The position numbers were made by a program, and so were the translations under genes. Under the pieces are notes generated by a model. The model saw only the letters and a list, made by a program, of their open reading frames with translations, searched no databases and had not been told where the DNA came from. A stretch of DNA of 64,000 nucleotides from Arcuatula senhousia. Taxonomy: Eukaryota; Mollusca; Bivalvia; Mytilida; Mytilidae. Positions 47,501 to 60,700 of this stretch are shown piece by piece (the first letter of the stretch is position 1; each line of letters opens with the position of its first letter). Location of the stretch: positions 72,203,022-72,267,021 of the forward strand of contig OZ020306.1 of assembly GCA_963971305.1 (NCBI GenBank), in the 5' to 3' direction.

Positions 47501-49827
47501 AAATTATGACAAGCTACATGTATTTCACAACATCACCAATTTCCTGAATATGAATCTTCATTTTTATTTATATCTGGTTACAGGGCATACTCGGATGAAA
47601 ATAGGGAACTTTCAGACAGCGTTGCTGTTTTTGTAAAAGGTCAATATGCCAACACGGAAAATGGGGTCATTAAAGGTAATGCTATTATAACAAAATATAA
47701 CATAAGTTTATTCACCAAATTTGAAGCCCATGGGGAGCATTAAGAGCCATTCTTTTGTAAGAGAAGAACAATGGTGTACCTTTTGTTAGTTGCTCGTATA
47801 TACATTTGTAATTAAGTGTATCTGCTTGTCTTTGTGTTTGATATTGTCTTTATTGTCAACATTGTTCCGTTCGTCTGTTTATTTATCCTCTTTAATTCAG
47901 CTAGCTTAGAAAAAAAGAAGGATATAAAATGATTGTGTGTGACAAAAAAAAGCAACAACAAAAAAAAAACAAAACAAAAAGTAAAGTTTATCAATGACAG
48001 GGCTTTTATTCCTGTCTGCATCTTGTGATGTCGCTTGTTCTTAATAAACAATATTTTTGAGGCGTATAATTAATTATTCATATTTTGAATTTTATAGCTG
48101 GCATCGAAAGATACTTCAGAAGTTTTAAGAACAAAAGTAGATTGGCTGATAAAGGCATGCTAGAAGACCACAAGAAGAAAATGGTCAAGTACAGTAGAAA
48201 GCAAAGGGTACGCTTATCATGTTAATTGAACAGTATGATGTGAGAAGTACATGTATAATTGCACCCTCAGTCTATGTGCATTTTCTGTTTTAATTGTGGG
48301 GTAATTGAAATGTACTGATATTCTTTTATTTGATGTAAATATCGATTTCAGTTTAGTTTTATAGAAAATAAACAAACCTAACATTCTGACAGTAGGCCAA
48401 TATAGCAGCTTAATTAAAAATAGCTCAATATCAACTTGATACATGATAATGCCTCAGTAGAACACTTTCCGAGACAGGATTGACAAATAAACCACCCAAA
48501 AAATCGATATTGTTGGGTTCATCATGTTAATATTAATTTTTGTGGTTATAAATTCTTAAAGATCGAGGTCAAAGTTCCCCTGCGAACTTAATGTTCTCAT
48601 GTATAATGAACGACACTTGATTAATTCTTACATGATTGCTACACGTTGCCAATGTTCCTCGCCGCTGCATTAAAGACGACAATTTTCTAAAATTTGCAAA
48701 GTCAATAATATGGTGTTGTATACATGTATAATCAACTTCATATCATGAAAAACAATCCTTCAAAATTTCATCAAAATCCGCTAAGCGGTCTCAGAGGAGT
48801 TGCGCTCACACAGTGTTACTATGACCTAAAATGAAAAGTCAATAAAGTCTCATTACTCTTATTCATGTAAAATTTGTCGAATCAAAATGGCGGTAGGTTA
48901 TGATCAACTACATATCATGACAAACAATCCAACCAAATTTCATCAAAATCCGTTCAGCGGTCTCAGAGGAGTTGAGCTTACAAAAGTGTGACTGACGGGC
49001 GGACGAACGAAGACCATTGCATGCTAGGTCCCTCCGTCGCGTTGCGGTGGGGTCAAAAATAAGTTTTTTTATTTCTTCAACACCATACCCTACGGGATGA
49101 TAATTTATTTTACTTCTCAATTTTAGCTTTGGTCTTTTATGTCTATATTTTTTTCAAAGAGCCTGCATACATGGCATAGGCCTTTAGGACGAGGGAGGTT
49201 ACAAAATATCTAAATATAAAACAGGACATGTCAATTTGATAATAGATAATGTTCCTTAAGCAAAGACGATAAAGAAATGAGGAATAAGTGTACGCGACAC
49301 AACCAACATTAAAGAAAAGGCAAATTTAAAAAATCACAATGGAAAACAGCCAGCAGTCTTCAACATGCTCGTCATGTTTAGTGTTAGGATACCTTAGTTA
49401 GGAGGAATTAAAAAAATAACACTGAATTTATAAATGCTTTCTGAATAAACAGTTATCTTTTTTATAGAAAATGCAGTACCGTACGAAGGCTCTTTCAATG
49501 AAGAAGTCGTGGCCAGAGGAAAAGGTAGAGAAGGTCAAGGAGGCGCTGAAGACTGTGTACATGTCTTCCGAGGACGACGACTCTAAAGATGATACAGTCT
49601 TTGTGGTACGACCCCTATCATGGCGGTCAGAAGAACTAAAAGCCTATCTTGATAGTTTAGACAAAAAGCATAAAGAGGGGTTATCGTCACAAGGCAAAAA
49701 GGCTTTCAATAAGCGATCGACTGGGCGAATGTCAGCAAGACCAGCACCGGTGGAAGTGCCTGCCACATTACAATGGATACTGAAAGACGTTCGTAATAAC
49801 ACTGCCGAGGGTGACGCTGATTCCTGA
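44550..49827 (+). CDS. Six-exon gene, 351-aa protein with RPLSWRS motif; likely second gene of the CACTA element
   Basis: Exons: 44550-44774, 46079-46264, 46662-46744, 47584-47675, 48098-48207, 49468-49827. Each intron is GT-AG and phases agree, giving one 1,056-nt frame without stops and AATAAA at 49858. Residues 1-75 are Ser/Asp-rich and basic (TPKKSRKYQ, STPNQKRY), likely disordered. Exon 2 (SSIVDFMKSCMEK... to VDDLLKDR) looks like a coiled coil. Exons 4-5 hold a helical, Lys/Arg-rich region (IERYFRSFKNKSRLADKG). The last exon has VYMSSEDDDS, then VVRPLSWRSEELKAYLDSLD and MSARPAP. From memory only, this C-terminal pattern resembles a family of predicted invertebrate proteins, some named C14orf93-like. 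Role is unknown; as the only other intact non-nested gene in the CACTA ends, it could be the element's DNA-binding partner or a captured host gene. Confidence 0.8.
46765..46960 (-). repeat. LINE 3' tail fragment in intron 3
   Basis: ATAAGATAAAGATAAAGATA followed by TATTTATTTATCAATTATGG and TCCCACAGGGGGCTATTACA looks like a LINE 3' end with a tandem TATCT tail on the minus strand. No protein sequence remains. Confidence 0.4.
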
Positions 49828-49857
49828 AAGATGATCTCTTGGTTTACGTACTTTAGA

Positions 49858-49863
49858 AATAAA
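49858..49863 (+). terminator. Polyadenylation signal of the six-exon gene
   Basis: AATAAA, 31 bases after the stop codon at 49825-49827. Confidence 0.65.
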
Positions 49864-49869
49864 AGCTTT

Positions 49870-51671
49870 TTTTAAAAATATAACTGTTCCAATATCTGTT
49901 TACTTATTTGTTACCATATTCGAAATAGCTAAGACATGTGTTTAACAATATTGACATTTTTAATTGACTGCAAAATCAAATGATCCATATACTAATGGGA
50001 TATTTCACGGGTCTTACATGTACAAGTTTTTTTTTATTAAATTTTATTCATTTTATTAAAATTTATTTATTTTATTAAAGTTATAATCTTTATTTTAACA
50101 TGAGAGGAGCGGAATGAAACTATAAATTAAAATTACTTTGAAAAATAACACAAACATAAAAATCCGATCTCTTTGTTACTAGCGCGTAGTTACTAATGAA
50201 ACAATGATGTGTTTTGCATTTGCATAGACGATATTAAAGTATACATGTACCTTTGCCCATGCAATTAGTGTACATGACATAGCTGATTTCAAACAAGATA
50301 TATACACTGTAGCAAGCTAAATAAACGTATAAAAGGTATTGGAAAATTGATGTTCATCCCGCATTCAATAGACTTTACAGACATGACAGACTTGACACAG
50401 GAGATATAGTTTTCGAGTTCGGATAAATAGAATTAAATTATTTTGATTATTGATCTGCATGATGGGCCTGTTGCATCCTATAACATGAATTCCCCGCGCC
50501 ATTTTATACCCCGACTCTTTAGAGAGGGGGTTATAATCACCTTGCCCGCCCGTCACAGCATTTTTCTCTGCTTCTACTGAAGAAACTGATTTGAAATTTG
50601 GTATACATCTTCCACATAAATGGTGTCAAATGCATACATGTAGAAGCTTTTCAGGTTGATAGGAGATCCGAGCCCACTTAGGCAATTTTTGCACATAAAA
50701 AGTACAAAATTCAAAATTTTCGTCACAGATTTCGAATTCTTTGCTTGCCTGCAACTGAAGGGATTGAATTTGAAATTTCATAAACACCGTCATCATGATG
50801 AGTTGTACCTTATCTCCACTTATCAGGTTTGTCGGATATCCACTTTCTGTTTGTCAAGACGACTTAGGTGATTTTTCAGCTAAAGTATACATTTATAATT
50901 TTCGTCACACATTTTTCAGCTTCTACTGAAGGGATTGATTTGAAATTTGGTATGCACCTTTATCATGATGTTTTGTACGGTACTGTGTCTCCACTTTTCA
51001 GGCTTGATGGATATACACTTACTGTTTGTCGGGTAAAATAAGTTGTTAAAGTGGATGGTTTTTTTTTGCATTGGGACCTTAATGTCCGTCATATATAGTG
51101 CACGTACCTCAAAATAATTAGAAACGTACCTCAAAATAATTAGAATTTTATAAGATTTTGCCTATAGATATTTCAAATGGTATAGTTTCCAATGGCATCA
51201 TGAAAATAGGTGGATTATGTGCTAAAAATATTCAAGCATGAATCCTTAATATTGGATTATGAGGAATGTTTTCAATAGTTGACAAGGTTATGTTGCGTAA
51301 ACTGTACAAACGTCGGTTATTTGACCACAACCTGGTCAACTATTAAAGGAAAAGGTTCACAACAGCTTATTTTGGTCCTTATGATCTTGGGATATATTCA
51401 AATTTGTTTATTTTTCAGATAAGCCTTTTGTCTCTTATTAGTCTAGAATGATTGCTTGTTACAAAACAATTTATTATTTTTACATTTTCCGAATTATGGC
51501 GTTGCAATGATGTCAATTTGTGTTGCTCTGTTGCAGCTTACACTGGCGGTGGTGTGTCATGGGCTGGACACCCATGGCACAGAACGAGTCTAAAAATGTC
51601 TAAAAAACAATTTTCATTAACAAAATTTACAACTAAGATGGGATTAATCTAGACTTCTACTTTTACATATA
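49870..51671. other. Intergenic with a short dispersed repeat
   Basis: No gene. Between 50560 and 51010 a ~180-bp unit with CTTCTACTGAAG-ATTGATTTGAAATTTGGTAT and GTCTCCACTT-TCAGG-TTG-TGGATAT recurs about three times. GTACCTCAAAATAATTAGAA occurs twice (about 51105 and 51126). Confidence 0.4.
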
Positions 51672-51673
51672 TA

Positions 51674-52161
51674 TACTCACTCAAAAAAGTTACGCAACAA
51701 TACAAAATTTCCCTATATATTTTAAATAAACCTATCTAAGTTTATTTTTGTATTGCAAAGCCATTTCTTAACCGATTTTAATGAAATAAAAACCAAGAGA
51801 ACGAGAAATGATTGAAACTTTTTTTCATGATTTTAGAAAAATCGTCACTTCACCGGTTTAGAAAATATCACAAGCATAAATCAACTGTTAATTTTATGCG
51901 TCAACATTCCGTTTAAATCAACCAACATTTTCCGTGGAAAAACATTGGTTTTGTTCTACTCATGTTCTATCAAAAACCGTAACAGCTAGGATTTTGCACA
52001 AATCATAAAAAATAAACTTCACTTGTATGTCTTTTTCTTGGTTTTTATTTCATAAAAAAATGATTGAAAAACGGCTTGGCAATATCAATTTATAATAAGG
52101 TAAGTTTACTTCAAACATATAGGGAAATTTTCCACTGTTGCGTAACTTTTTTGAGAGAGTA
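51674..52161. mobile_element. Tc1/mariner-like MITE, 488 bp
   Basis: The left end TACTCACTCAAAAAAGTTAC is inverted at the right (GTAACTTTTTTGAGAGAGTA) and the similarity continues through GCAACA-T--AAAATTTCCCTATA, about 45 bp. TA flanks both ends (51672-51673, 52162-52163), the Tc1/mariner target duplication. No transposase. Confidence 0.82.
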
Positions 52162-52163
52162 TA

Positions 52164-54888
52164 CAGTACCTGTATGGTAAAAGCTTCCCTATCTCCCCAT
52201 TTACCATCACACCATTTACCATCCCCATACACCATATACTATTTCCATCCCCATACACCATGTACCATCCCCATCCCCATCCCCATACACCATGTACAAT
52301 TCGCGTCCCCATCCCCATACACGATTTACGATCCCCATCCCCATTTACCATTCTACATTCCCCATACCCATAATGCAATTGTTTATTTTTATCGATAATA
52401 TATGTATTACTTTGTTTTAAGGAAATTATTACGATATTTAATAGTTTAAATATCTATGAATGTTTTTTTTTTATTTAGTTTACATGTTTAAATAGCATAC
52501 GGGTGACATAGAAATAATAACTATAACTTATTTTCATAACACAAAACGAATTTACTATCGCATTTTAATATTTTCAATATTAAATACTAATTGAAAATGT
52601 TTCATTTTAGTAATAACTAAAGCCGTTATTATCATCTTTTAATGAAACCATGTTATTCAAAATCTAAGAAACATAATTATAATGTTTATAATAATAATTA
52701 TAATATATTACGCAACTTTTTAGTAAAACAATGATCTTGAACTTTTCTAATTACATCCAATGTATGACATATAGGTCTAGGCATAACCTGTATAAAAGTC
52801 AACATATTTATATTTTTAGTTTATCTGAGCATATATGTTTCAAATCTAATGAAAAAACTTGTTTCGCAATCAATTTCTTGTCAATTTTATTAAGCCGGCA
52901 TATAATTTGGAGCTCAAATATCAGTTTTTACTTGAGTAAGTTAATATTTTACATATAACAATTGCAAGTGTAATCTTAATACTCCTATGCAAACCAATTT
53001 TCATTATAGTTTCTTAACTATGAACCTTATTTTTGAAATAATTGATACATTTATGTATATTTTCAACTTATCTTAGCATATATGTTTCAAATCTAATGAT
53101 AAAACTTGTTTCGCAATCAATTTCTTGTCAATTTTATTAAACCGGCATATTATTTGGAACTCAAATGTCAGTTTTTACTTGAGTAACTATAATATTCTAA
53201 ATACAAAACTTGCAAGTGTGTTCTTAATACTCTTATGCAAACCAATTTTCATTTATTTTCTTATTTATGAACCTTATTTTTGAAATAATTGATACATTTA
53301 TGCATATGGCTAGGTATATTTTCAACTTATCTTAGCATATATGTTTCAAATCGTATGAAAAAACTTGTTTCGCAATCAATTTCTTGTCAATTTTATTAAG
53401 CCGGCATATAATTTGGAGCTCAAATATCAGTTTTTACTTGAGTAACTAATATTTTACATATAACAATTGCAAGTGTGATCTTAATACTCCTATGCAAACC
53501 AATTTTCATTATAGTTTCTTAACTATGAACCTTATTTTTGAAATAATTGATACATGTATGCACATGGCTATGTATATTTTCAACTTATCTTAGCATATAT
53601 GTTTCAAATCTAATAAAAAAACATGTTTCGCAATCAATTTCTTGTCAATTTTATTAAACCGGCATATTATTTGGAACTCAAATGTCAGTTTTTACTTGAG
53701 TAACTATAATATTCAAAATATTAAACTTGCAAGTGTGTTCTTAATACTCTAATGCAAACCAATTTTCATTTAGTTTCTTATTTATGAACCTTATTTTTAA
53801 AATAATTGATACATTTATGCATATGGCTATGTATATTTTCAACTTATCTTAGCATATATGTTTCAAATCTAATGAAAAAACTTGTTTCGCAATCAATTTC
53901 TTGTCAATTTTATTAAACTGGCACATAATTTGGAACTCAAATATCAGTTTTTACTTGAGTAACTAATATTCTAAATATAAAACTTGCAAGTGTGTTCTTA
54001 ATACTCTTATGCAAACATATTTTCATTATAGTTTCTTAACTATGGACCTTATTTTTGAAGTAATTGATACATTTATGCATATGGCTATGTATATTTTCAA
54101 CTTATCTTAGCATATATGTTTCAAATCTAATGAAAAAACTTATCAGGTGTAATATCGTTGCTTTTTTCTTAAATGCTATATATTATTATTCAATATTAAC
54201 TAAAATACTCAGAATTAAAATCTTAATGTAAACAATTGTTCATTGTTTTCATCATACAAATATATATACGGCGAAATGTACGTCACAATTTATTTGATCT
54301 TGAACATTTCGTTTATAAAATTCTTTCATTTATTTCAGTTATATATCTTATTTTTATAATTAGTTGTATTCAAATAAAAGATACATGTACAAATTTATCG
54401 TAAAAATGCAGTTATTAAAAATGTAATCTGAAAAATGTCTTTAATCAAGAAATTCCTTGCTTTAATGTATAAAGTTATTTTCATACACTCAACAAACAAA
54501 ACAACTATATACGTTAATCGTCCTCGTGTACACGTAGTAATATAAATATATTCGTTTTATATATTTAATGCAACAGACATCTACCGTATCATCTACAGTA
54601 AAAATGACCAAATAGATTTACAATTATTCTATTATTAGATCATTTACCATCCCCATTTACCATTCGGTAGACCAATCAAATTCGATTTACCATTTACCAT
54701 CCCCATTCCCCATTTACCATCCCCATTTACAATCCCCATCCCCATACACGATACTATTCCCCATACACCATCCCCATACACTATACTATTCCCCATATAC
54801 CATTTACCATTCACCATCCCCATCCCCATCCCCATTTACCATCCCCCCATTTACTATAGATTGGGAAGCTTTTACCATTTAGGGGCTG
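52164..54888. mobile_element. Non-autonomous DNA element filled with tandem repeats
   Basis: The left end CAGTACCTGTATGGTAAAAG continuing to CTTCCC is inverted at the right (GGGAAGCTTTTACC...GGGGCTG), 22 of 26 bases matching. Inside each end is a microsatellite-like arm of CCATTTACCATCCCC/CATACACCAT (52190-52375 and 54643-54850). The middle has about 5.5 copies of a ~260-bp unit. TATA flanks both sides (52160-52163, 54889-54892), perhaps a 4-bp duplication. It starts immediately after the Tc1-like MITE. Superfamily not assigned. Confidence 0.68.
52735..54145. repeat. ~260-bp satellite-like tandem repeat, ~5.5 copies
   Basis: Each unit has GCATATATGTTTCAAATCTA, TTGTTTCGCAATCAATTTCT, TCAGTTTTTACTTGAGTAA and AATAATTGATACATTTATGC. 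Alternate copies share variants (AAGCCGGCATATAATTTGG versus AAACCGGCATATTATTTGG), suggesting a ~520-bp higher-order dimer. Confidence 0.88.
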
Positions 54889-54892
54889 TATA

Positions 54893-55902
54893 TGTATGTA
54901 AAATAATTGCGGAAAAAAATGATAAAAGCGCAGAATACTACTTTAAAGATTGAAGTTTTACAATATTTGGAGAAACAATACTACCGAAATATATAAAAAA
55001 AATAACTGTTTATTTTGTTAGATGAGTAACATCGCATCTGCAACATAAAAAATAGAAATAATTTGAAATAAAATCAAAATATGTTGCATGTCACTGCCAC
55101 CGTAAGAAGACTTGTTATCAAAAAGTCATTAGAACTAAAAACGGGATACTTATATTTATTTGTTATAACTAATATTATTATCAATCTAGTGTGCGTGAAA
55201 CTTTTGATCTTTTTTTTTACTTCAGCGTGAACTTTATATTTGACTTGAAAATGTATTTTAAGTAAACCTTATTTATTAGTGTATAATTTGACTGTTCATT
55301 TGATCAGCTATGTCAACGTGGTGCAGGTTCCACACACATTATATTTATGGGTACAACACAAGTACTAAATCTGATCCCCACCTGTCAATTTGGTTTGATT
55401 TCTTACTTCTGTACTATCTGCAGCATTACAAACAAAGACAAAATGTCCTTCTGGGATGCCATTAATCACAATTCTGACATGTCAATAATCTTGATAAGAT
55501 TGTACCACGACTATTAGCATACATGTACATGTGTCAAGAAACGAATAGGTTGGACTTTAATGAGACTGCTCTGTTGTGAGATGTTTTGAAATTCTCAGCC
55601 GTACGCGTGTACCCAAATATATATGGAGAGACGTGGGCTGTGTACATCCTCGTATATATCATTGTGTTGGGAGTTACATTTATTATTTTTTTTTATTATT
55701 TACATATCTCATTAAATGTGAGTCTGCTTTATCATAAGTATAATAATTATCGTTGCAGTACGATGGGAGATAACCACAGTAATGTTTTAGTGCGAACAAT
55801 GTTCAAGTACAATGAATCTTTATTGCGCAAAATACACCCATGTGGGTCAATGCAAAAACAAAAAACGTGTAAAATACAAAACATATACAGAAAACAGCAG
55901 AG
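54893..55902. other. Intergenic, no gene recognised
   Basis: A 111-residue frame at 55586-55921 runs into the tRNA-like array and lacks recognisable features. Otherwise AT-rich and unremarkable. Confidence 0.3.
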
Positions 55903-55916
55903 TATACAGAACATTA
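55903..55916. repeat. 14-bp direct repeat flanking the tRNA-like array, left
   Basis: TATACAGAACATTA, identical to 60986-60999. This is probably the target duplication of the original SINE insertion. Confidence 0.75.
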
Positions 55917-57220
55917 TTTGATACAATATAGAATGGATATGGTGAGCTGCAAAGTTAGAAAGGGTGTCCGTGTGCCAACAGTGATGAAAATCATCTTTTT
56001 AAAGCCGATGACACCGGAAAATCCAGCATGGGGTTGAGCTGGAATCGAACCCATACTCTGTCATCTATGGCAACTTCGCCTGCACTGTGTCCAGCGCCTT
56101 AGACCACTAGACCACCTAGGCTAGATAAAAATCTAGCTTTCGGTTGCCTAGTTAAGCCTCCTCGTAGACAATCTAAGGTTGTAACACAGTACACGATGAA
56201 CATTAGGTGGGTAGGGAGAGAAAGATAGAGAATTGGTCGCAACTGGTATAGTAATATAAGCATATATATATGATAATTGGTGTTGCGTACAGCTCTGTAA
56301 AGTAATTGATATAATATAGAATGGATATGGTGAGCTGCAAAGTTAGAAAGGGTGTCCGTGTGCCAACAGTGATGAAAATCATCTTTTTAAAGCCGATGAC
56401 ACCGGAAAATCCAGCATGGGGTTGAGCTGGAATCGAACCCATACTCTGTCATCTATGGCAACTTCGCCTGCACTGTGTCCAGCGCCTTAGACCACTAGAC
56501 CACCTAGGCTAGATAAAAATCTAGCTTTCGGTTGCCTAGTTAAGCCTCCTCGTAGACAATCTAAGGTTGTAACACAGTACACGATGAACATTAGGTGGGT
56601 AGGGAGAGAAAGATAGAGAATTGGTCGCAACTGGTATAGTAATATAAGCATATATATATGATAATTGGTGTTGCGTACAGCTCTGTAAAGTAATTGATAT
56701 AATATAGAATGGATATGGTGAGCTGCAAAGTTAGAAAGGGTGTCCGTGTGCCAACAGTGATGAAAATCATCTTTTTAAAGCCGATGACACCGGAAAATCC
56801 AGCATGGGGTTGAGCTGGAATCGAACCCATACTCTGTCATCTATGGCAACTTCGCCTGCACTGTGTCCAGCGCCTTAGACCACTAGACCACCTAGGCTAG
56901 ATAAAAATCTAGCTTTCGGTTGCCTAGTTAAGCCTCCTCGTAGACAATCTAAGGTTGTAACACAGTACACGATGAACATTAGGTGGGTAGGGAGAGAAAG
57001 ATAGAGAATTGGTCGCAACTGGTATAGTAATATAAGCATATATATATGATAATTGGTGTTGCGTACAGCTCTGTAAAGTAATTGATATAATATAGAATGG
57101 ATATGGTGAGCTGCAAAGTTAGAAAGGGTGTCCGTGTGCCAACAGTGATGAAAATCATCTTTTTAAAGCCGATGACACCGGAAAATCCAGCATGGGGTTG
57201 AGCTGGAATCGAACCCATAC

Positions 57221-57320
57221 TCTGTCATCTATGGCAACTTCGCCTGCACTGTGTCCAGCGCCTTAGACCACTAGACCACCTAGGCTAGATAAAAATCTAG
57301 CTTTCGGTTGCCTAGTTAAG
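57221..57320. other. Centre of the array's palindrome
   Basis: The minus-strand copy ends at CTAGTTAAG (57320) and a plus-strand copy starts at TATGGGTTCGATTCC (57321). The sequence left of 57221 is the inverted match of that right of 57320, giving a ~1.3-kb inverted repeat with a 100-bp spacer. Confidence 0.85.
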
Positions 57321-57642
57321 TATGGGTTCGATTCCAGCTCAACCCCATGCTGGATTTTCCGGTGTCATCGGCTTTAAAAAGATGATTTTCATCACTGTTG
57401 GCACACGGACACCCTTTCTAACTTTGCAGCTCACCATATCCATTCTATATTATATCAATTACTTTACAGAGCTGTACGCAACACCAATTATCATATATAT
57501 ATGCTTATATTACTATACCAGTTGCGACCAATTCTCTATCTTTCTCTCCCTACCCACCTAATGTTCATCGTGTATTGTGTTACAACCTTAGATTGTCTAC
57601 GAGGAGGCTTAACTAGGCAACCGAAAGCTAGATTTTTATCTA

Positions 57643-57733
57643 GCCTAGGTGGTCTAGTGGTCTAAGGCGCTGGACACAGTGCAGGCGAAGTTGCCATAGA
57701 TGACAGAGTATGGGTTCGATTCCAGCTCAACCC
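57643..57733 (+). ncRNA. tRNA-Leu-like pseudogene (representative of 13 array copies)
   Basis: The 16-base block GTGGTCTAAGGCGCTG matches the D-arm to anticodon-stem region of metazoan tRNA-Leu. A four-pair D stem (GTCT/AGGC) and a type II long variable arm (GGC-GAAGTT-GCC) are present, and CAG sits where a Leu anticodon would. However the acceptor stem hardly pairs, the T stem is weak and the anticodon loop is deformed, so it is not a working tRNA. Internal Pol III promoter boxes are intact and TTTT follows at about 57741. Other plus copies repeat every 388 bp from here to 60732; minus copies end near 56110, 56498, 56886 and 57274. Confidence 0.7.
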
Positions 57734-60700
57734 CATGCTGGATTTTCCGGTGTCATCGGCTTTAAAAAGATGATTTTCATCACTGTTGGCACACGGACAC
57801 CCTTTCTAACTTTGCAGCTCACCATATCCATTCTATATTATATCAATTACTTTACAGAGCTGTACGCAACACCAATTATCATATATATATGCTTATATTA
57901 CTATACCAGTTGCGACCAATTCTCTATCTTTCTCTCCCTACCCACCTAATGTTCATCGTGTACTGTGTTACAACCTTAGATTGTCTACAAGGAGGCTTAA
58001 CTAGGCAACCGAAAGCTAGATTTTTATCTAGCCTAGGTGGTCTAGTGGTCTAAGGCGCTGGACACAGTGCAGGCGAAGTTGCCATAGATGACAGAGTATG
58101 GGTTCGATTCCAGCTCAACCCCATGCTGGATTTTCCGGTGTCATCGGCTTTAAAAAGATGATTTTCATCACTGTTGGCACACGGACACCCTTTCTAACTT
58201 TGCAGCTCACCATATCCATTCTATATTATATCAATTACTTTACAGAGCTGTACGCAACACCAATTATCATATATATATGCTTATATTACTATACCAGTTG
58301 CGACCAATTCTCTATCTTTCTCTCCCTACCCACCTAATGTTCATCGTGTACTGTGTTACAACCTTAGATTGTCTACGAGGAGGCTTAACTAGGCAACCGA
58401 AAGCTAGATTTTTATCTAGCCTAGGTGGTCTAGTGGTCTAAGGCGCTGGACACAGTGCAGGCGAAGTTGCCATAGATGACAGAGTATGGGTTCGATTCCA
58501 GCTCAACCCCATGCTGGATTTTCCGGTGTCATCGGCTTTAAAAAGATGATTTTCATCACTGTTGGCACACGGACACCCTTTCTAACTTTGCAGCTCACCA
58601 TATCCATTCTATATTATATCAATTACTTTACAGAGCTGTACGCAACACCAATTATCATATATATATGCTTATATTACTATACCAGTTGCGACCAATTCTC
58701 TATCTTTCTCTCCCTACCCACCTAATGTTCATCGTGTACTGTGTTACAACCTTAGATTGTCTACGAGGAGGCTTAACTAGGCAACCGAAAGCTAGATTTT
58801 TATCTAGCCTAGGTGGTCTAGTGGTCTAAGGCGCTGGACACAGTGCAGGCGAAGTTGCCATAGATGACAGAGTATGGGTTCGATTCCAGCTCAACCCCAT
58901 GCTGGATTTTCCGGTGTCATCGGCTTTAAAAAGATGATTTTCATCACTGTTGGCACACGGACACCCTTTCTAACTTTGCAGCTCACCATATCCATTCTAT
59001 ATTATATCAATTACTTTACAGAGCTGTACGCAACACCAATTATCATATATATATGCTTATATTACTATACCAGTTGCGACCAATTCTCTATCTTTCTCTC
59101 CCTACCCACCTAATGTTCATCGTGTACTGTGTTACAACCTTAGATTGTCTACGAGGAGGCTTAACTAGGCAACCGAAAGCTAGATTTTTATCTAGCCTAG
59201 GTGGTCTAGTGGTCTAAGGCGCTGGACACAGTGCAGGCGAAGTTGCCATAGATGACAGAGTATGGGTTCGATTCCAGCTCAACCCCATGCTGGATTTTCC
59301 GGTGTCATCGGCTTTAAAAAGATGATTTTCATCACTGTTGGCACACGGACACCCTTTCTAACTTTGCAGCTCACCATATCCATTCTATATTATATCAATT
59401 ACTTTACAGAGCTGTACGCAACACCAATTATCATATATATATGCTTATATTACTATACCAGTTGCGACCAATTCTCTATCTTTCTCTCCCTACCCACCTA
59501 ATGTTCATCGTGTACTGTGTTACAACCTTAGATTGTCTACGAGGAGGCTTAACTAGGCAACCGAAAGCTAGATTTTTATCTAGCCTAGGTGGTCTAGTGG
59601 TCTAAGGCGCTGGACACAGTGCAGGCGAAGTTGCCATAGATGACAGAGTATGGGTTCGATTCCAGCTCAACCCCATGCTGGATTTTCCGGTGTCATCGGC
59701 TTTAAAAAGATGATTTTCATCACTGTTGGCACACGGACACCCTTTCTAACTTTGCAGCTCACCATATCCATTCTATATTATATCAATTACTTTACAGAGC
59801 TGTACGCAACACCAATTATCATATATATATGCTTATATTACTATACCAGTTGCGACCAATTCTCTATCTTTCTCTCCCTACCCACCTAATGTTCATCGTG
59901 TACTGTGTTACAACCTTAGATTGTCTACGAGGAGGCTTAACTAGGCAACCGAAAGCTAGATTTTTATCTAGCCTAGGTGGTCTAGTGGTCTAAGGCGCTG
60001 GACACAGTGCAGGCGAAGTTGCCATAGATGACAGAGTATGGGTTCGATTCCAGCTCAACCCCATGCTGGATTTTCCGGTGTCATCGGCTTTAAAAAGATG
60101 ATTTTCATCACTGTTGGCACACGGACACCCTTTCTAACTTTGCAGCTCACCATATCCATTCTATATTATATCAATTACTTTACAGAGCTGTACGCAACAC
60201 CAATTATCATATATATATGCTTATATTACTATACCAGTTGCGACCAATTCTCTATCTTTCTCTCCCTACCCACCTAATGTTCATCGTGTACTGTGTTACA
60301 ACCTTAGATTGTCTACGAGGAGGCTTAACTAGGCAACCGAAAGCTAGATTTTTATCTAGCCTAGGTGGTCTAGTGGTCTAAGGCGCTGGACACAGTGCAG
60401 GCGAAGTTGCCATAGATGACAGAGTATGGGTTCGATTCCAGCTCAACCCCATGCTGGATTTTCCGGTGTCATCGGCTTTAAAAAGATGATTTTCATCACT
60501 GTTGGCACACGGACACCCTTTCTAACTTTGCAGCTCACCATATCCATTCTATATTATATCAATTACTTTACAGAGCTGTACGCAACACCAATTATCATAT
60601 ATATATGCTTATATTACTATACCAGTTGCGACCAATTCTCTATCTTTCTCTCCCTACCCACCTAATGTTCATCGTGTACTGTGTTACAACCTTAGATTGT

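Noticed and set aside
55586..55921. 111-residue frame with a hydrophobic segment
   Set aside because: It lacks introns or homology that I can recognise, has a low-complexity composition, and terminates at the array border.
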